Shown here: in pieces, positions 8,832 through 17,549 of the stretch | How positions within the stretch are numbered: position 1 is the stretch's first letter | Layout: every line of letters starts with the position of its first letter | DNA from: an uncultured Lachnospiraceae bacterium | Lineage (GTDB): Bacteria > Bacillota > Clostridia > Lachnospirales > Lachnospiraceae | NCBI GenBank assembly: GCA_947648875.1 | Contig: CANSPM010000017.1 | Coordinates: forward strand, 1 to 63,322 | DNA: 63,322 bases | Direction: 5' to 3' | The notes under the pieces: model-generated | What the model was told of the DNA's origin: nothing | The model's input: only the letters and a program-made list of their open reading frames with translations | Databases searched by the model: none | Made by a program: the position numbers and the translations under genes

Positions 8832-9137
8832 TTAGGCTTCCCTCGCTCCACTTTCAGATTGTTGCGCGTTCGACGGCTTTTCTTTCTCAACCAGCAGCAG
8901 TTCCTCCACCAGCGGAAGCGTCCGCACACGGGATTGGGTTTTCAGCATGTCCTCGCTCACCGGCACAAACTTCCCATCAACCTGTACCTCAATGCTCTTA
9001 TGGTGGATCGACCCCATTTTATCCTTGAAGTTGATCACGTCCCACTAAATCCCCAGCGCTTCGCTGCGGCACAGTCCGTAATAAGCGGCGATTCTGGCGA
9101 CCAGCTCCAGCGGATCGCCAGCGATCACATCAAACAA
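8832..9137 (-). pseudogene. Remnant of a tyrosine-type (Tn916-like) site-specific integrase
   Basis: Read on the minus strand from 9137, the frame gives 'LFDVIAGDPLELVARIAAYY' followed by GLCRSEALGI, an in-frame TAG, then WDVINFKDK. After an SIHHKSIEVQVDGK segment comes KTQSRVRTLPLVEELLL. This matches the central catalytic region of Tn916-type integrases (GDPxEL, GLRRSE-LGL-WD-IDF, VDGK, KT-SSxRTLPL). The catalytic Arg of GLR is Cys here, a stop interrupts the frame, and the distal part with the His-x-x-Arg and Tyr is missing. It lies directly beside tRNA-Ser, a usual integration target. It is clearly non-functional. Confidence 0.8.
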
Positions 9138-9457
9138 CTACAGTGGTTAGGTTGGAGTTACATGCTTATATGGGAATAGGAAATGAAAAAACGTGATTTA
9201 CTCGTGAAGCGTATCGTCGAGTTTATGAACGATGAGTAGGTGACTAAGATGATTGATTCGATTGTCTTCTACGCTTTTTCTACACCGCTTGAAAATGTGC
9301 AAAACGGTTTTTTTCATGTGCAGCCTGCATTTTTACAATAACTCTCCGATGCAAAACCCATTCCCGTGCCTGTATGGGAATGAAACCATGGAAACAGCAC
9401 CTATACACACAATTCCTCTAAATCACGCAAAGAGAATGTCCCTTTACGGCGCTTCCC
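9138..9457. other. Non-coding or decayed stretch, nothing recognised
   Basis: No credible gene is seen here. A short plus-strand frame (9182-9238, 18 codons beginning MKKRDLLVKR) has no recognisable match and may be another scrap of the element that left the integrase remnant. No second copy of the tRNA 3' end (an att repeat) was found. Confidence 0.4.
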
Positions 9458-10105
9458 TTAAATATGGAAACACTTTTGAATGGCTTTCTGCCTGCCCAGA
9501 ACCAATATGGACTTTTCTCTGGACAATAAAGTATCCGGGGCAATGTCCATGTTGAGTCTGCCCTTCTCCCTGATCCCAAGGATGTTGATACCAAATTTTT
9601 TTCGGATATCCAGCTGTACAATCGTCCTGCCGTGCCAGTCATCCGGAATGGTCAATTCATAGATGGAGCTCTCCCCGTCCAGCTGTATATAGTCCAGTAT
9701 ATGATCCGAAGTGCATCGGATCGCCGTCCATGCCGCCAGCTGTTTTTCCGGATAGACCACCTCGTCCGCCCCGTTGCGCAGGAGGAATTTCTCCTGCGCG
9801 CCCTTGGAGGCCCTGGCAATCACTTTTTTAGCCCCCAGTTCCTTGAGCAGGGAAGCCGTTTCCAGAGAACTCTGAAAGTCGTCCCCTATTGTCACAATAC
9901 ACACATCATAATCCCGGACTCCCAGCGTAGAGAGAAATTCCTCACTGGTACTGTCGCCAATCTGCGCGTTGGTCACAAAAGACAACGCGGCGTTGACCCT
10001 CTCCTCGTCATTGTCCACCGCCATCACCTGGCAGTTAAAATCATTCAGCTTCATGGCAATATGTCTTCCAAATCTCCCAAGACCTATCAACAATACGGAT
10101 TTCAT
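9458..10105 (-). CDS. ktrA: Potassium uptake regulatory subunit KtrA
   Basis: A 215-residue RCK-type cytosolic protein that gates the KtrB potassium channel. The start at 10105 is chosen for GGGAGG six bases upstream. The N-terminal Rossmann domain shows 'GLGRFGRHIA' (about residues 8-17), the acidic strand end 'VMAVDNDEE', and 'AQIGDSTSEEFL'. The C-terminal half, about 135-215, fits the RCK_C (TrkA_C) ligand-binding domain, which in Firmicutes often binds cyclic di-AMP. It follows ktrB by 10 bases, so the two are co-transcribed. Confidence 0.92.
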   Translation of the reverse strand: MKSVLLIGLGRFGRHIAMKLNDFNCQVMAVDNDEERVNAALSFVTNAQIGDSTSEEFLSTLGVRDYDVCIVTIGDDFQSSLETASLLKELGAKKVIARASKGAQEKFLLRNGADEVVYPEKQLAAWTAIRCTSDHILDYIQLDGESSIYELTIPDDWHGRTIVQLDIRKKFGINILGIREKGRLNMDIAPDTLLSREKSILVLGRQKAIQKCFHI

Positions 10106-10115
10106 GACAACCTCC

Positions 10116-11501
10116 CTATACAACGTTCAGCTTCTCTAAGGGCATTCGCTCCGCCCCTCCCTGCCTTTTGTCCGAAAATGCCGCGAAGAGCAACGTCAGC
10201 CAGCCTACTCTCCCGATATACATCAGCACAATCAAGATTCCCCTGGACAATTGGCCCAGGCCCGGCGTAATGCCCAAAGTCAACCCAACCGTGGCGATTG
10301 CGGATGCCGATTCAAACAGACAGTCCCCAAGGGAAAGTCCCTCCACCTGGCTGATCAGGAAGCCGCCGCTCAAAAACAGCACAAGATACATGCCCAAAAC
10401 CGCCAGGGCATTGCGCACCGTAGCGTCGTCAATTCTCCTGTTGAAAAAATGCACATGCTCCCTGCGCCGGAAGACGGACGCGGCGGCGGAAAGCATTACC
10501 GCAAAAGTCGTGGTCTTGATACCCCCTGCGGTGGAACCGGGTGAACCACCCACCAACATCAGAATAACCATAATCGCAATGGCATTCTCGCTCATAAGGC
10601 CAAAATCCACCGTGTTAAAACCGGCGGTTCTGGGCGTAACCGCCTGAAACAGAGAACACAGTATACGTTCCCCCAAGGGCAGATCCTGAAATTCCCAAAA
10701 GAAAAAATAAAACGCCGGTAACAGAATCAGGCCCAGCGTAACCGTCAGGATCAGCTTGGTCTGCATTCTGTATTTTCGGAAATGAAATCTTTTGGTTCTG
10801 ATGTCGTCCCAAGTCAGGAAGCCGATGCCTCCCAGCACAATCAGACACATCACAGCGAGATTGACGGAGGGACTACCGGCAAAATAAGTGAGAGACGAAT
10901 AGAGTTTTTTCTCTCCCATAAGGTCAAAACCGGCATTGCAAAAAGCGGATACGGAGTGAAAAACGGCATACCAGATTCCCCTGCCAAAACCAAATTCCTT
11001 GCAGAACGCCGGGGCCATGACCAGAGCCCCCAACAGTTCAAAGCATATGGTCATACGGATGATAAATCCCGTGAGTCTGACAATACCTCCCAGCTGATTG
11101 GCCGAGATGGCCTCCTGCATAATACTGCGCTCCCTGAGACTGATTCTCTTTCCCGATACGATAAAAACCGCCACGGCAACGGTCACCACTCCCATTCCGC
11201 CAATCTGAATCAGCGTCAAAATGACAGCCTGCCCGAAGCCTGACCAGTAAGTGGCTGTGTCCCGCACCACCAGTCCGGTGACGCAGACCGCAGAAGTCGA
11301 AGTAAACAGCGCGTCCGCGAAAACCGCTCCCCTGCCGTCCCTTGTCGCGATGGGGAGCATGAGAAGCAGGCTTCCCAGCAAAATCACGCCCGCGAAACCC
11401 AGTATGATAATCTGCGATGTCGTTAAGGATTTTCTAATCTTTTCAATTATGAACATCTCTGCCCTATTCCCATAACTCACTATAGTGACGATCTTAAACA
11501 T
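10116..11501 (-). CDS. ktrB: Potassium uptake membrane subunit KtrB
   Basis: A polytopic TrkH/KtrB channel of 461 residues, or 446 if translation begins at the internal ATG at 11456. The second start gives the family-like 'MFIIEKIRKSLTTSQIIILG'; neither ribosome site is strong. The four pore repeats show selectivity segments such as 'TSTSAVCVTGL' near residue 90, 'SAFCNAGFDL' near 190, 'TPRTAGFNTVD' near 290 and 'SASAIATVGLT' near 410, each with the conserved Gly. 'GGSPGSTAGGIKTTT' is the intramembrane gating loop. It moves K+ inward together with KtrA, encoded 10 bases downstream. Confidence 0.92.
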   Translation of the reverse strand: MFKIVTIVSYGNRAEMFIIEKIRKSLTTSQIIILGFAGVILLGSLLLMLPIATRDGRGAVFADALFTSTSAVCVTGLVVRDTATYWSGFGQAVILTLIQIGGMGVVTVAVAVFIVSGKRISLRERSIMQEAISANQLGGIVRLTGFIIRMTICFELLGALVMAPAFCKEFGFGRGIWYAVFHSVSAFCNAGFDLMGEKKLYSSLTYFAGSPSVNLAVMCLIVLGGIGFLTWDDIRTKRFHFRKYRMQTKLILTVTLGLILLPAFYFFFWEFQDLPLGERILCSLFQAVTPRTAGFNTVDFGLMSENAIAIMVILMLVGGSPGSTAGGIKTTTFAVMLSAAASVFRRREHVHFFNRRIDDATVRNALAVLGMYLVLFLSGGFLISQVEGLSLGDCLFESASAIATVGLTLGITPGLGQLSRGILIVLMYIGRVGWLTLLFAAFSDKRQGGAERMPLEKLNVV

Positions 11502-11524
11502 CGGCCTTCACCGTACATAGGACT

Positions 11525-11579
11525 CTGCCAGTGTACTGACGCATTTTCTTTCAGCTAAACGGATCAGCACACTGGGCAG
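11525..11579 (-). promoter_or_regulatory. Long leader hairpin upstream of ktrB
   Basis: CTGCCAGTGTACTGA (11525-11539) is the inverse of TCAGCACACTGGGCAG (11564-11579). This gives a 15-pair stem with one bulged base, one G-U and a 24-base loop in the RNA just ahead of the ktrB start. No T-run follows, so it is not a simple terminator. A regulatory leader for potassium uptake is possible. It does not match what I remember of the ydaO cyclic di-AMP riboswitch core. Confidence 0.5.
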
Positions 11580-11658
11580 TGCTTCCGGCGAAGTTTCTTA
11601 TATTTTTACTATATTTACAATCCTGTAGGAAAATAAACAGGAAAAAAATATAAAATTC

Positions 11659-12345
11659 CTATGACGCCAAGGCATATAAGAAGATGGTGCCCGCCAATAT
11701 CAGAATGGATACCCCCGCCAATACATAAGTGGCGATGGCAAACCCTCTCTTTTTACTCCTTATGCCCCGGGACGCGAAGTAGAACTCCAAAACATACAGC
11801 AAAACGCCATATGTATACCCCACAAAAGAAAGCAGAAGACCTCCTATAGAAATCACAAAACCTATGATCGCCAGTCTTTCGTTGGTTTTTTCGGCGGCGC
11901 TGGCAAAGTCCCCATAATTGCCGGGAGAGGGTTGCGCGCCCCCGGCGGCTGCGCCGGTATCGGGCGACACGTTATAGGGGGCCCCGGAACTTACGTCTCC
12001 CGGCTGTCCTTCGGCTCCGGGCGCGTTGTAGGAGGACAGCGTCTGAAACAGCGGCGCCAGAATCTGCTTGTAAGCGGATTTCGGAACAGACCCTGCAAAG
12101 CTGTCATCCAGAAGGTAGGGCTTCTTAAACTTCCCTATGTAAGCGTTTATCGTCACCATCCCCGGCTGTAAGTAAAATTCAAACAGCCGCTTACCCACAA
12201 TGGGATCACTGTACTGATAATAATATTGTCCGTCTTTCTGCTTCAATTCAAAACCGTTGGCCCCCAGCCAGTTCATAATCGTCTGGTGTGCCACGTTCGG
12301 ATCCACATTGATCGGAAACTGATACATACTTTTACCTTTTTTCAT
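11659..12345 (-). CDS. Two-domain membrane protein of unknown function
   Basis: A 228-residue protein whose GGGAGA ribosome site supports the start. Residues 1 to about 105 form a soluble alpha/beta domain with aromatic-rich strands ('GQYYYQYSDPIVGKRLFEFY'). A Gly/Ala/Pro/Ser linker covers about 108-150. The C-terminus has two to three membrane segments ('LAIIGFVISIGGLLLSFVGY', then a helix ending in 'YALAS'), with an Arg/Lys-rich turn 'SRGIRSKKRG' typical of the DUF4190-like small membrane module. No function is recognised. It lies between the diguanylate-cyclase protein and ktrB on the same strand, with a gap of 57 bases to the former. Confidence 0.7.
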   Translation of the reverse strand: MKKGKSMYQFPINVDPNVAHQTIMNWLGANGFELKQKDGQYYYQYSDPIVGKRLFEFYLQPGMVTINAYIGKFKKPYLLDDSFAGSVPKSAYKQILAPLFQTLSSYNAPGAEGQPGDVSSGAPYNVSPDTGAAAGGAQPSPGNYGDFASAAEKTNERLAIIGFVISIGGLLLSFVGYTYGVLLYVLEFYFASRGIRSKKRGFAIATYVLAGVSILILAGTIFLYALAS

Positions 12346-12402
12346 GATATCTCCCTTCTCCTCTTGCCCCTTCGGGGGGACATTTTCGCCTCACATAAAT
12401 CC

Positions 12403-15279
12403 TCAATTCTCATTGACCCGCAGACGACGCTCTCCGCCCTCAAAGGACAGATTCTCCTCCGCCGCGCCGATCAGCCTGTATTCGCTCGCCCGGACATGAA
12501 TGTCATAGACCGCGTTTTGACTGCGGATAACCGCCGACCCATCCATGGAGCCAACTCCCCAGACACGACTGCCCTCACCCTTCAGATTCAGGCGACAGTC
12601 CTTTGTCAGCACATGGAGACTTCCACCCGCATTGCCCACCATGCCCACATTCTGGCCGTTGAACTTCACGGACAGCTGACCGGCTTCCATCCGGATCACA
12701 CCTCCTGTCTTCTCCACACTTCCGACGCCGCAGAGGCTGCTGCCGGACCCCTTGATCTCCACATTGGAATTGGTTATATGAATATTCTGTTCCCCTTTCA
12801 AACAGCCAATTCCCAGTCCTGCCCCGACATTGATATCCAGCCGGAGCCTACAGTCCTGAACGGAAATGGGCATCGCTCCCTCAAAGCCGCCAATGCCGAT
12901 CCCCGTCTCGCTGGCCACGCTGATCTCCACCTCTCCGCCGCCTACCCGCACGCCGCCTCCCTGTCTGTAGATACCGCCCCCCAGCGCAGCGCAGTCATTG
13001 CCCTCCGCGTGTATGTACAGCCTGCCGGAGGATGCCCACAGAATCTCACCCACCCCGGCATTGCAGGAGTTTCCGATGCCGTAACATCGAATCTCCTGGG
13101 CCTTTATCCCCAGGCTGCCACTTCCCGCCAGGGTCAGACTGCTCCCCTCCGGCACCCGGATGCCAATCTTCTCCAGCCAGTTGTCCCCTTCCAGCAAAAG
13201 GGTCAGACTGGCATTCTTGCCGATATCAATACAGGGGAGCCCCGCGATACTCTCCAGATGTACATTGCGCAGGGTAAGGCGGCAGCTGGCGCCTTCCTTG
13301 ATTTTTACGCTCATGCCCGCCACATAGCTTTTGTTTCCCACCAGCGTAAGTTCCTGGTCAGCCAGTAAAATACCGGTATACTGCTCCAGGGCCAGGCGCA
13401 TCAGGGGCAGTTCCCGCTCCTGGGTCACCATAAAGATCTTGCGGCCTGCCTGCCCCTTGTTGTCAATGCTGGTGCTGATGATCTCTCTTTTCACATCCTG
13501 CGCCACTTTCTGAACAATCTCCGGCGAGGGTTTCGCCGTATAAAACCCCTGCATCAGATCCACTCCCATGTGGATCACCGCCCTTAGTTCCCCGGCAGTT
13601 TCCACGCCTTCCGCCAGAACCAGAAAACCGTTGTCATGGGCAAACTCTATGATACTCTTTACAAAATGCTGCTTTTTAGGTTCCTCCTGGATGTTGGTGA
13701 TCAGAAGTCGGTCAATTTTGAGGCAGTTGGGCAGGTAACGAAGCAGACTGGAAGTGTTGGAATACCCTGTCCCGTAGTCATCTATGGCAATGTCAAAACC
13801 GGCCTCCTGGCTTCTCTCCAGCAGCGTGTCCAGATCCCGGTCATTCAGTTCCGACTGCTCGATGACCTCCACCACCATCTGCTGGAAGACCTCCGCATAG
13901 TCCTGACGCAATTTCTCATAGTCTGTACCGTCCAGCTGGTACCCCGGAATGCTGTTGATAAAGACCTTTTTATCCCCAAAAAGTTCCTGTTTTCCTGCCA
14001 CCGTAGCCAGCACATTGCCAAATGTGGCGCGCTCCACATCGTAGAGTCTCTGACATTTGACCGCATATTTCAGAATCACATAAGGAGGCACGGAATCCTC
14101 CTTCCCCGTGCGCATCAACGCCTCATAGCCGTAGATCTCCCCCGTCCTGGCATCCACAATGGGCTGAAATTCATACCGAAATTTATTCTGGTCCAGAATC
14201 TCATTCACCAGCTTCTCCTCCGCCGGATCATAATCCTGTTCCCTCATACCCTCCCGAATGGCACCGAACGACCGCCGGTTATTTTTCACAATCCGTTTCT
14301 GACTGAAAGCCTCATTCAGCGCGTCCTGTATACACCTGTTCCACGCAGACTCCAGCACAAGATGGGAATAAATGATTTCCAGACTGTACCCCTTGTCGGA
14401 AATGCGATTATAACTGTCCAGGCGGCCAATAACCGCATGCATCAGACTGTCCACAGCCTGTTCCGCATCCCCGGAAATCCGCATGGCTATGAGAAACTCA
14501 TCCCCTCCCAGGCGGGCCACAGCCTCTCGCTCCGAGAGACTGTTTCTCAGAATCTCCGCCAGCGTCTGTATCGCCACATCCCCCTCGGAATGCCCGTATA
14601 CATTGTTGATATCCCCCAGCCTGTCAATATCCACGCTGATCAGCAGCAGCCTCTCCCCCCTCTCCTGACAGGAGTCCTTCCACTTCTCCAGCTGCTCCAG
14701 TATCCCCTGTTGATTGTACAATCCCGTCAGCATGTCCCGGCGGGCCAGCCCCACGCCTCCCGCCAGCCCTTTGGGCAATTCCCGGGTCAGATCCAGTTCC
14801 AGCCTGTGGCAGTGCCATACCTCCCCCAAGACGACACGCTCCACAGGCAACGTCTGTGGGGCCTCCTTAAAGCCTGCTGCCAAAGCGCAAATGTATGCTC
14901 TGACATTTTCCTCAAACACCGTCAGGCTGACCCTTTCTGCGCCCAGAAAAAGCATGGCATATCTTGCCGCCAGCTGTGTCAGTTCCCTGCCACGGCCGCT
15001 TCCTCTCCCGGCCGGGTCCACGATCACATGATCCAGACGCACCTCCCGCTGCCCATGATCCACATACCGCAGGGTCAGATGCCCCATCAGATTTCCCTCG
15101 TCCACCGCCGTCATGGGATAAATCTCTTCCTCTGCCCGGTAACCGGCGTCCATATCCGCCGGGCTGATGGGATATCGTTCATCCCCGTCGCCCCTCCACA
15201 GGCAAAATGTCCTTTCCTCCCCAAGCCACTGCACAATCCTCTCCGCATCACTGCTCTTATAAGGTCTTAATCTCAACAT
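12403..15279 (-). CDS. GNAT-GGDEF-EAL protein with C-terminal beta-helix-like repeats
   Basis: A 958-residue multidomain protein. Residues 1 to about 165 resemble a GNAT acetyltransferase ('VDPAGRGSGRGRELTQLAA' at the acetyl-CoA loop). About 180-340 is a GGDEF domain with an intact GGDEF at 258-262 and 'SVDIDR' metal Asp; the RxxD inhibitory site is absent. About 355-600 is an EAL domain with EAL at 386-388, Asn442, Glu471, Asp500-Asp501, Lys521 and Glu557, so phosphodiesterase residues look complete. About 610-958 is a Gly-rich repeating region suggestive of a right-handed beta-helix or carbohydrate-binding fold. No membrane segment or signal peptide is visible. It is likely cytoplasmic cyclic di-GMP turnover controlled by unusual sensory modules. 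Confidence 0.85.
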   Translation of the reverse strand: MLRLRPYKSSDAERIVQWLGEERTFCLWRGDGDERYPISPADMDAGYRAEEEIYPMTAVDEGNLMGHLTLRYVDHGQREVRLDHVIVDPAGRGSGRGRELTQLAARYAMLFLGAERVSLTVFEENVRAYICALAAGFKEAPQTLPVERVVLGEVWHCHRLELDLTRELPKGLAGGVGLARRDMLTGLYNQQGILEQLEKWKDSCQERGERLLLISVDIDRLGDINNVYGHSEGDVAIQTLAEILRNSLSEREAVARLGGDEFLIAMRISGDAEQAVDSLMHAVIGRLDSYNRISDKGYSLEIIYSHLVLESAWNRCIQDALNEAFSQKRIVKNNRRSFGAIREGMREQDYDPAEEKLVNEILDQNKFRYEFQPIVDARTGEIYGYEALMRTGKEDSVPPYVILKYAVKCQRLYDVERATFGNVLATVAGKQELFGDKKVFINSIPGYQLDGTDYEKLRQDYAEVFQQMVVEVIEQSELNDRDLDTLLERSQEAGFDIAIDDYGTGYSNTSSLLRYLPNCLKIDRLLITNIQEEPKKQHFVKSIIEFAHDNGFLVLAEGVETAGELRAVIHMGVDLMQGFYTAKPSPEIVQKVAQDVKREIISTSIDNKGQAGRKIFMVTQERELPLMRLALEQYTGILLADQELTLVGNKSYVAGMSVKIKEGASCRLTLRNVHLESIAGLPCIDIGKNASLTLLLEGDNWLEKIGIRVPEGSSLTLAGSGSLGIKAQEIRCYGIGNSCNAGVGEILWASSGRLYIHAEGNDCAALGGGIYRQGGGVRVGGGEVEISVASETGIGIGGFEGAMPISVQDCRLRLDINVGAGLGIGCLKGEQNIHITNSNVEIKGSGSSLCGVGSVEKTGGVIRMEAGQLSVKFNGQNVGMVGNAGGSLHVLTKDCRLNLKGEGSRVWGVGSMDGSAVIRSQNAVYDIHVRASEYRLIGAAEENLSFEGGERRLRVNEN

Positions 15280-15362
15280 GATGATATCCCCTGACTCTCC
15301 TCACTTTATCGAAACGTATTTTATTTATTATAACATATCCCCTGGCAAAAAGACACCATATT

Positions 15363-16010
15363 TTACACCTTGCTGAAAGCCAAAAGCAGTAAAATAACGC
15401 CTCCCAGCCAGCCCAGAGACATACGAAACCGCTTGGACAGCTTCTCTCCCAGCCAGGAGCCCAACAGAAGCGTGAACTGATTGGCAATCAGGGAGGCTAT
15501 TACCACTGCCGGTATACTGGCCTGCCCCAGAGCAGCCCCAAAGCCTGCCGCCGCTCCGTCCAGAGACAGCGCCAGCGCCAGCGACGCCGCTTCCGCCAGG
15601 GAGATGGATTTGGAATGATCCAGGTCTACCGCCGCCGGGTCCGCATATACATGTAATACAAAACGCAGACTGAACAAAGAGAAATCCAATTCGCCGTCCA
15701 GACTGCCATATCTGCGGATCGCCGCCCTGACAATACCGTCCAGCAGCTTAATTAGCCCCAGCACAAACAGCAGCCCAAAGCAAAGCCCCCTCTGGAGACC
15801 CTCCGGAAGGAAATCAGCCACCAGACTCCCCAGCCCCAGAGACAGCCCCACAATGGCGCTGCATATCAGGTTAATCAGCAGAACGGATCGCCGGGACATC
15901 CGAATCTGTCTGGCTCCATAGGCAAAACCGGCCACAAGGGCATCCATGGAAAGCGCAGCGGCAATCGCGACAGCCTCCAGGATCGTCTGAAAAGTACTCA
16001 AGAATATCAC
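15363..16010 (-). CDS. ytaF: Sporulation membrane protein YtaF
   Basis: A 215-residue polytopic protein with about six membrane segments. It resembles the YtaF branch of the MntP-like family: 'ALSMDALVAGFAYGARQI' at about residues 19-36 and the internal duplicate 'ALALSLDGAAAGFGAAL' at about 144-160, each with the conserved Asp in a helix. The central loop 'DLDHSKSISLAEA' is typical of YtaF. In Bacillus the gene is linked to sporulation, and the substrate is uncertain. Its presence supports a spore-forming Clostridia host. It stands alone, 83 bases after the start of the cyclic di-GMP protein's upstream region. Confidence 0.85.
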   Translation of the reverse strand: MIFLSTFQTILEAVAIAAALSMDALVAGFAYGARQIRMSRRSVLLINLICSAIVGLSLGLGSLVADFLPEGLQRGLCFGLLFVLGLIKLLDGIVRAAIRRYGSLDGELDFSLFSLRFVLHVYADPAAVDLDHSKSISLAEAASLALALSLDGAAAGFGAALGQASIPAVVIASLIANQFTLLLGSWLGEKLSKRFRMSLGWLGGVILLLLAFSKV

Positions 16011-16079
16011 CGCCCGAAAATCATAAGACTCACTAGCATAATATTCCTGTTTCCTCTCATGGGTTACTCCGGCCCGGAA

Positions 16080-16775
16080 TTAATCTACTCCCCTGAGAGT
16101 TGCCTGGGGAATGTACGCCGCCACCCGTTCCCTCATCTCTTCCAGACGCTCCTTCTCAAAACCGGCGAACCCACGCTCCATCACCTGCTCACTGTCCGCG
16201 TAATTTTGCAGAAAATAAGCCTTGCCGCCCTGTAGCCACCGACCGATAGAAGTAAATTCCTCCACCGTGTGAATGCCCTTTACCGCCGTGGTGCGAAATT
16301 CACAAGGGATGGAGGAATTGTTCAGCAGTTCCACACTCTGCTCTATAAGATCCAGATCCACCCGGGGCAGCCCACAGGCCATGGCGTAATGTTCCCTGGA
16401 AGCCTTGATATCCATGGCCACATAGTCCAGCAGCCCTTCCGCCAGCAGACGTCGCAGCACCTGCGGCCTGTATCCGTTGGTATCCAGCTTCACCAGATAG
16501 CCCAATTCCCGCACCCGGCGGATGAATTGCTCCAGCTCGGGCTGGAGCGTGGGTTCCCCGCCGGTGATGCATACTCCCTCCAGAATCCCCCTCCTCTTTT
16601 TCAGAAAATCCAGCGCCTCCTGCTCCCGGATCGCGGGCTGGGACCAGGGCTCCAGCACCAGAGCGCTGTTCTGGCAAAAAGGACAGCGCAGATTGCAGCC
16701 GCCCGTAAAAAAAGTAGCCGCCAAATGCCCCGGATAGTCCAGAAGCGTTGTTTTGTTTATACCATATAAAACCAT
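16080..16775 (-). CDS. Anaerobic ribonucleotide reductase activating-type radical-SAM protein
   Basis: A 231-residue radical-SAM enzyme. The N-terminus 'GINKTTLLDYPGHLAATFF' and the cluster motif 'CNLRCPFC' (Cys28, Cys32, Cys35) match the NrdG-like family annotated as anaerobic ribonucleoside-triphosphate reductase activase. 'TGGEPTLQPELEQF' is the SAM-binding Gly-Glu motif and 'VKLDTNGYRP' is the next strand. No glycyl-radical reductase gene lies beside it here, so the partner may be elsewhere in the genome. Members of this subgroup are longer than E. coli NrdG and some are annotated only as radical-SAM proteins, so the target enzyme is inferred. Confidence 0.8.
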   Translation of the reverse strand: MVLYGINKTTLLDYPGHLAATFFTGGCNLRCPFCQNSALVLEPWSQPAIREQEALDFLKKRRGILEGVCITGGEPTLQPELEQFIRRVRELGYLVKLDTNGYRPQVLRRLLAEGLLDYVAMDIKASREHYAMACGLPRVDLDLIEQSVELLNNSSIPCEFRTTAVKGIHTVEEFTSIGRWLQGGKAYFLQNYADSEQVMERGFAGFEKERLEEMRERVAAYIPQATLRGVD

Positions 16776-16888
16776 AAAAGATCCTCCTGCCGGAGATCCT
16801 GCGGTCTCCTAATCGCCGCGCCATAGTCCTAAAGGGTAAAGTCCCTCCGGCACACCTGTATGAGGTAAATTGCCACTCCCCACGCGCC

Positions 16889-16917
16889 TTGACGGTTTAT
16901 GGCTTGTGCGTTACAAT
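16889..16917 (+). promoter_or_regulatory. Promoter of tadA
   Basis: TTGACG (16889-16894) and TACAAT (16912-16917) are separated by 17 bases. A second possible -10, TATACT, lies at 16928-16933. Transcription would start near 16924, giving a leader of about 100 bases. Confidence 0.6.
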
Positions 16918-17024
16918 AACTCCAGTATATACTTTTTTCTCCGGTTCAGCAATAAACAGGTGTGTCCGGAACTTTGCCGTCGTTTAATCACTTGACATTA
17001 CATATTCTTACACAGGGGGAAATC

Positions 17025-17549
17025 ATGGCAAAAATTGTTAGCGTGCAGGAAAAATATATGAGAATGGCATTAAAATTGGCTCACAAGGCCCTGGAACTGG
17101 GAGAAGTGCCCATCGGTTGTGTGATTGTCCACGAGGGAAAAGTGATCGGCCGAGGTTACAACCGCCGCAACACCGACAAAAATACACTGGCGCACGCGGA
17201 GATTACCGCCATAAACAAAGCCAGCAGGAAGATCGGAGACTGGCGTCTGGAAGACTGCACCCTCTATGTAACGCTGGAACCCTGCCAGATGTGCGCGGGG
17301 GCCATCATCCAGGCACGAATCCCGGAGGTGGTCATGGGCTGTATGAACCCCAAGGCCGGCTGCGGCGGCTCCGTTTTGAACCTTCTGGAGATGCCGCAGT
17401 TTAACCACCAGGCCGCTGTGACCAGGGGCGTGCTGGAAGCGGAGTGCAGTGGGATCTTAAAACAATTTTTCACAGAACTGCGCATCCGAAACAGGCTGGA
17501 AAAAGCACAGAAAGCCCCGGAACTCACTTCTTCTGAAACACAGATTTAG
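17025..17549 (+). CDS. tadA: tRNA-specific adenosine deaminase TadA
   Basis: A 174-residue deaminase that converts wobble adenosine 34 of tRNA-Arg(ACG) to inosine. The start at 17025 follows GGGGGA by four bases, and a longer reading from 16962 lacks a ribosome site. The zinc and catalytic motif HAE ('LAHAEITAI', about residues 55-63) is present. So is PCxxC ('[11 protein letters not shown]', about 85-95), and '[10 protein letters not shown]' is the usual substrate-loop opening. A C-terminal extension of about 20 residues is poorly conserved. Its last 26 bases overlap the end of the convergent flavin reductase gene. It is one of the few plus-strand genes in the window. Confidence 0.95.
   Translation: MAKIVSVQEKYMRMALKLAHKALELGEVPIGCVIVHEGKVIGRGYNRRNTDKNTLAHAEITAINKASRKIGDWRLEDCTLYVTLEPCQMCAGAIIQARIPEVVMGCMNPKAGCGGSVLNLLEMPQFNHQAAVTRGVLEAECSGILKQFFTELRIRNRLEKAQKAPELTSSETQI

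Noticed and set aside
11480..11640. Cyclic di-AMP (ydaO) riboswitch before ktrB
   Set aside because: Only a 'TCGCCGGAAG' fragment recalls it. The rest of the conserved core is not present as far as I can tell by eye.
13636..15270. Long open frame antisense to the GGDEF-EAL gene
   Set aside because: It is a shadow frame with no recognisable domain and biased His/Gln/Leu content.
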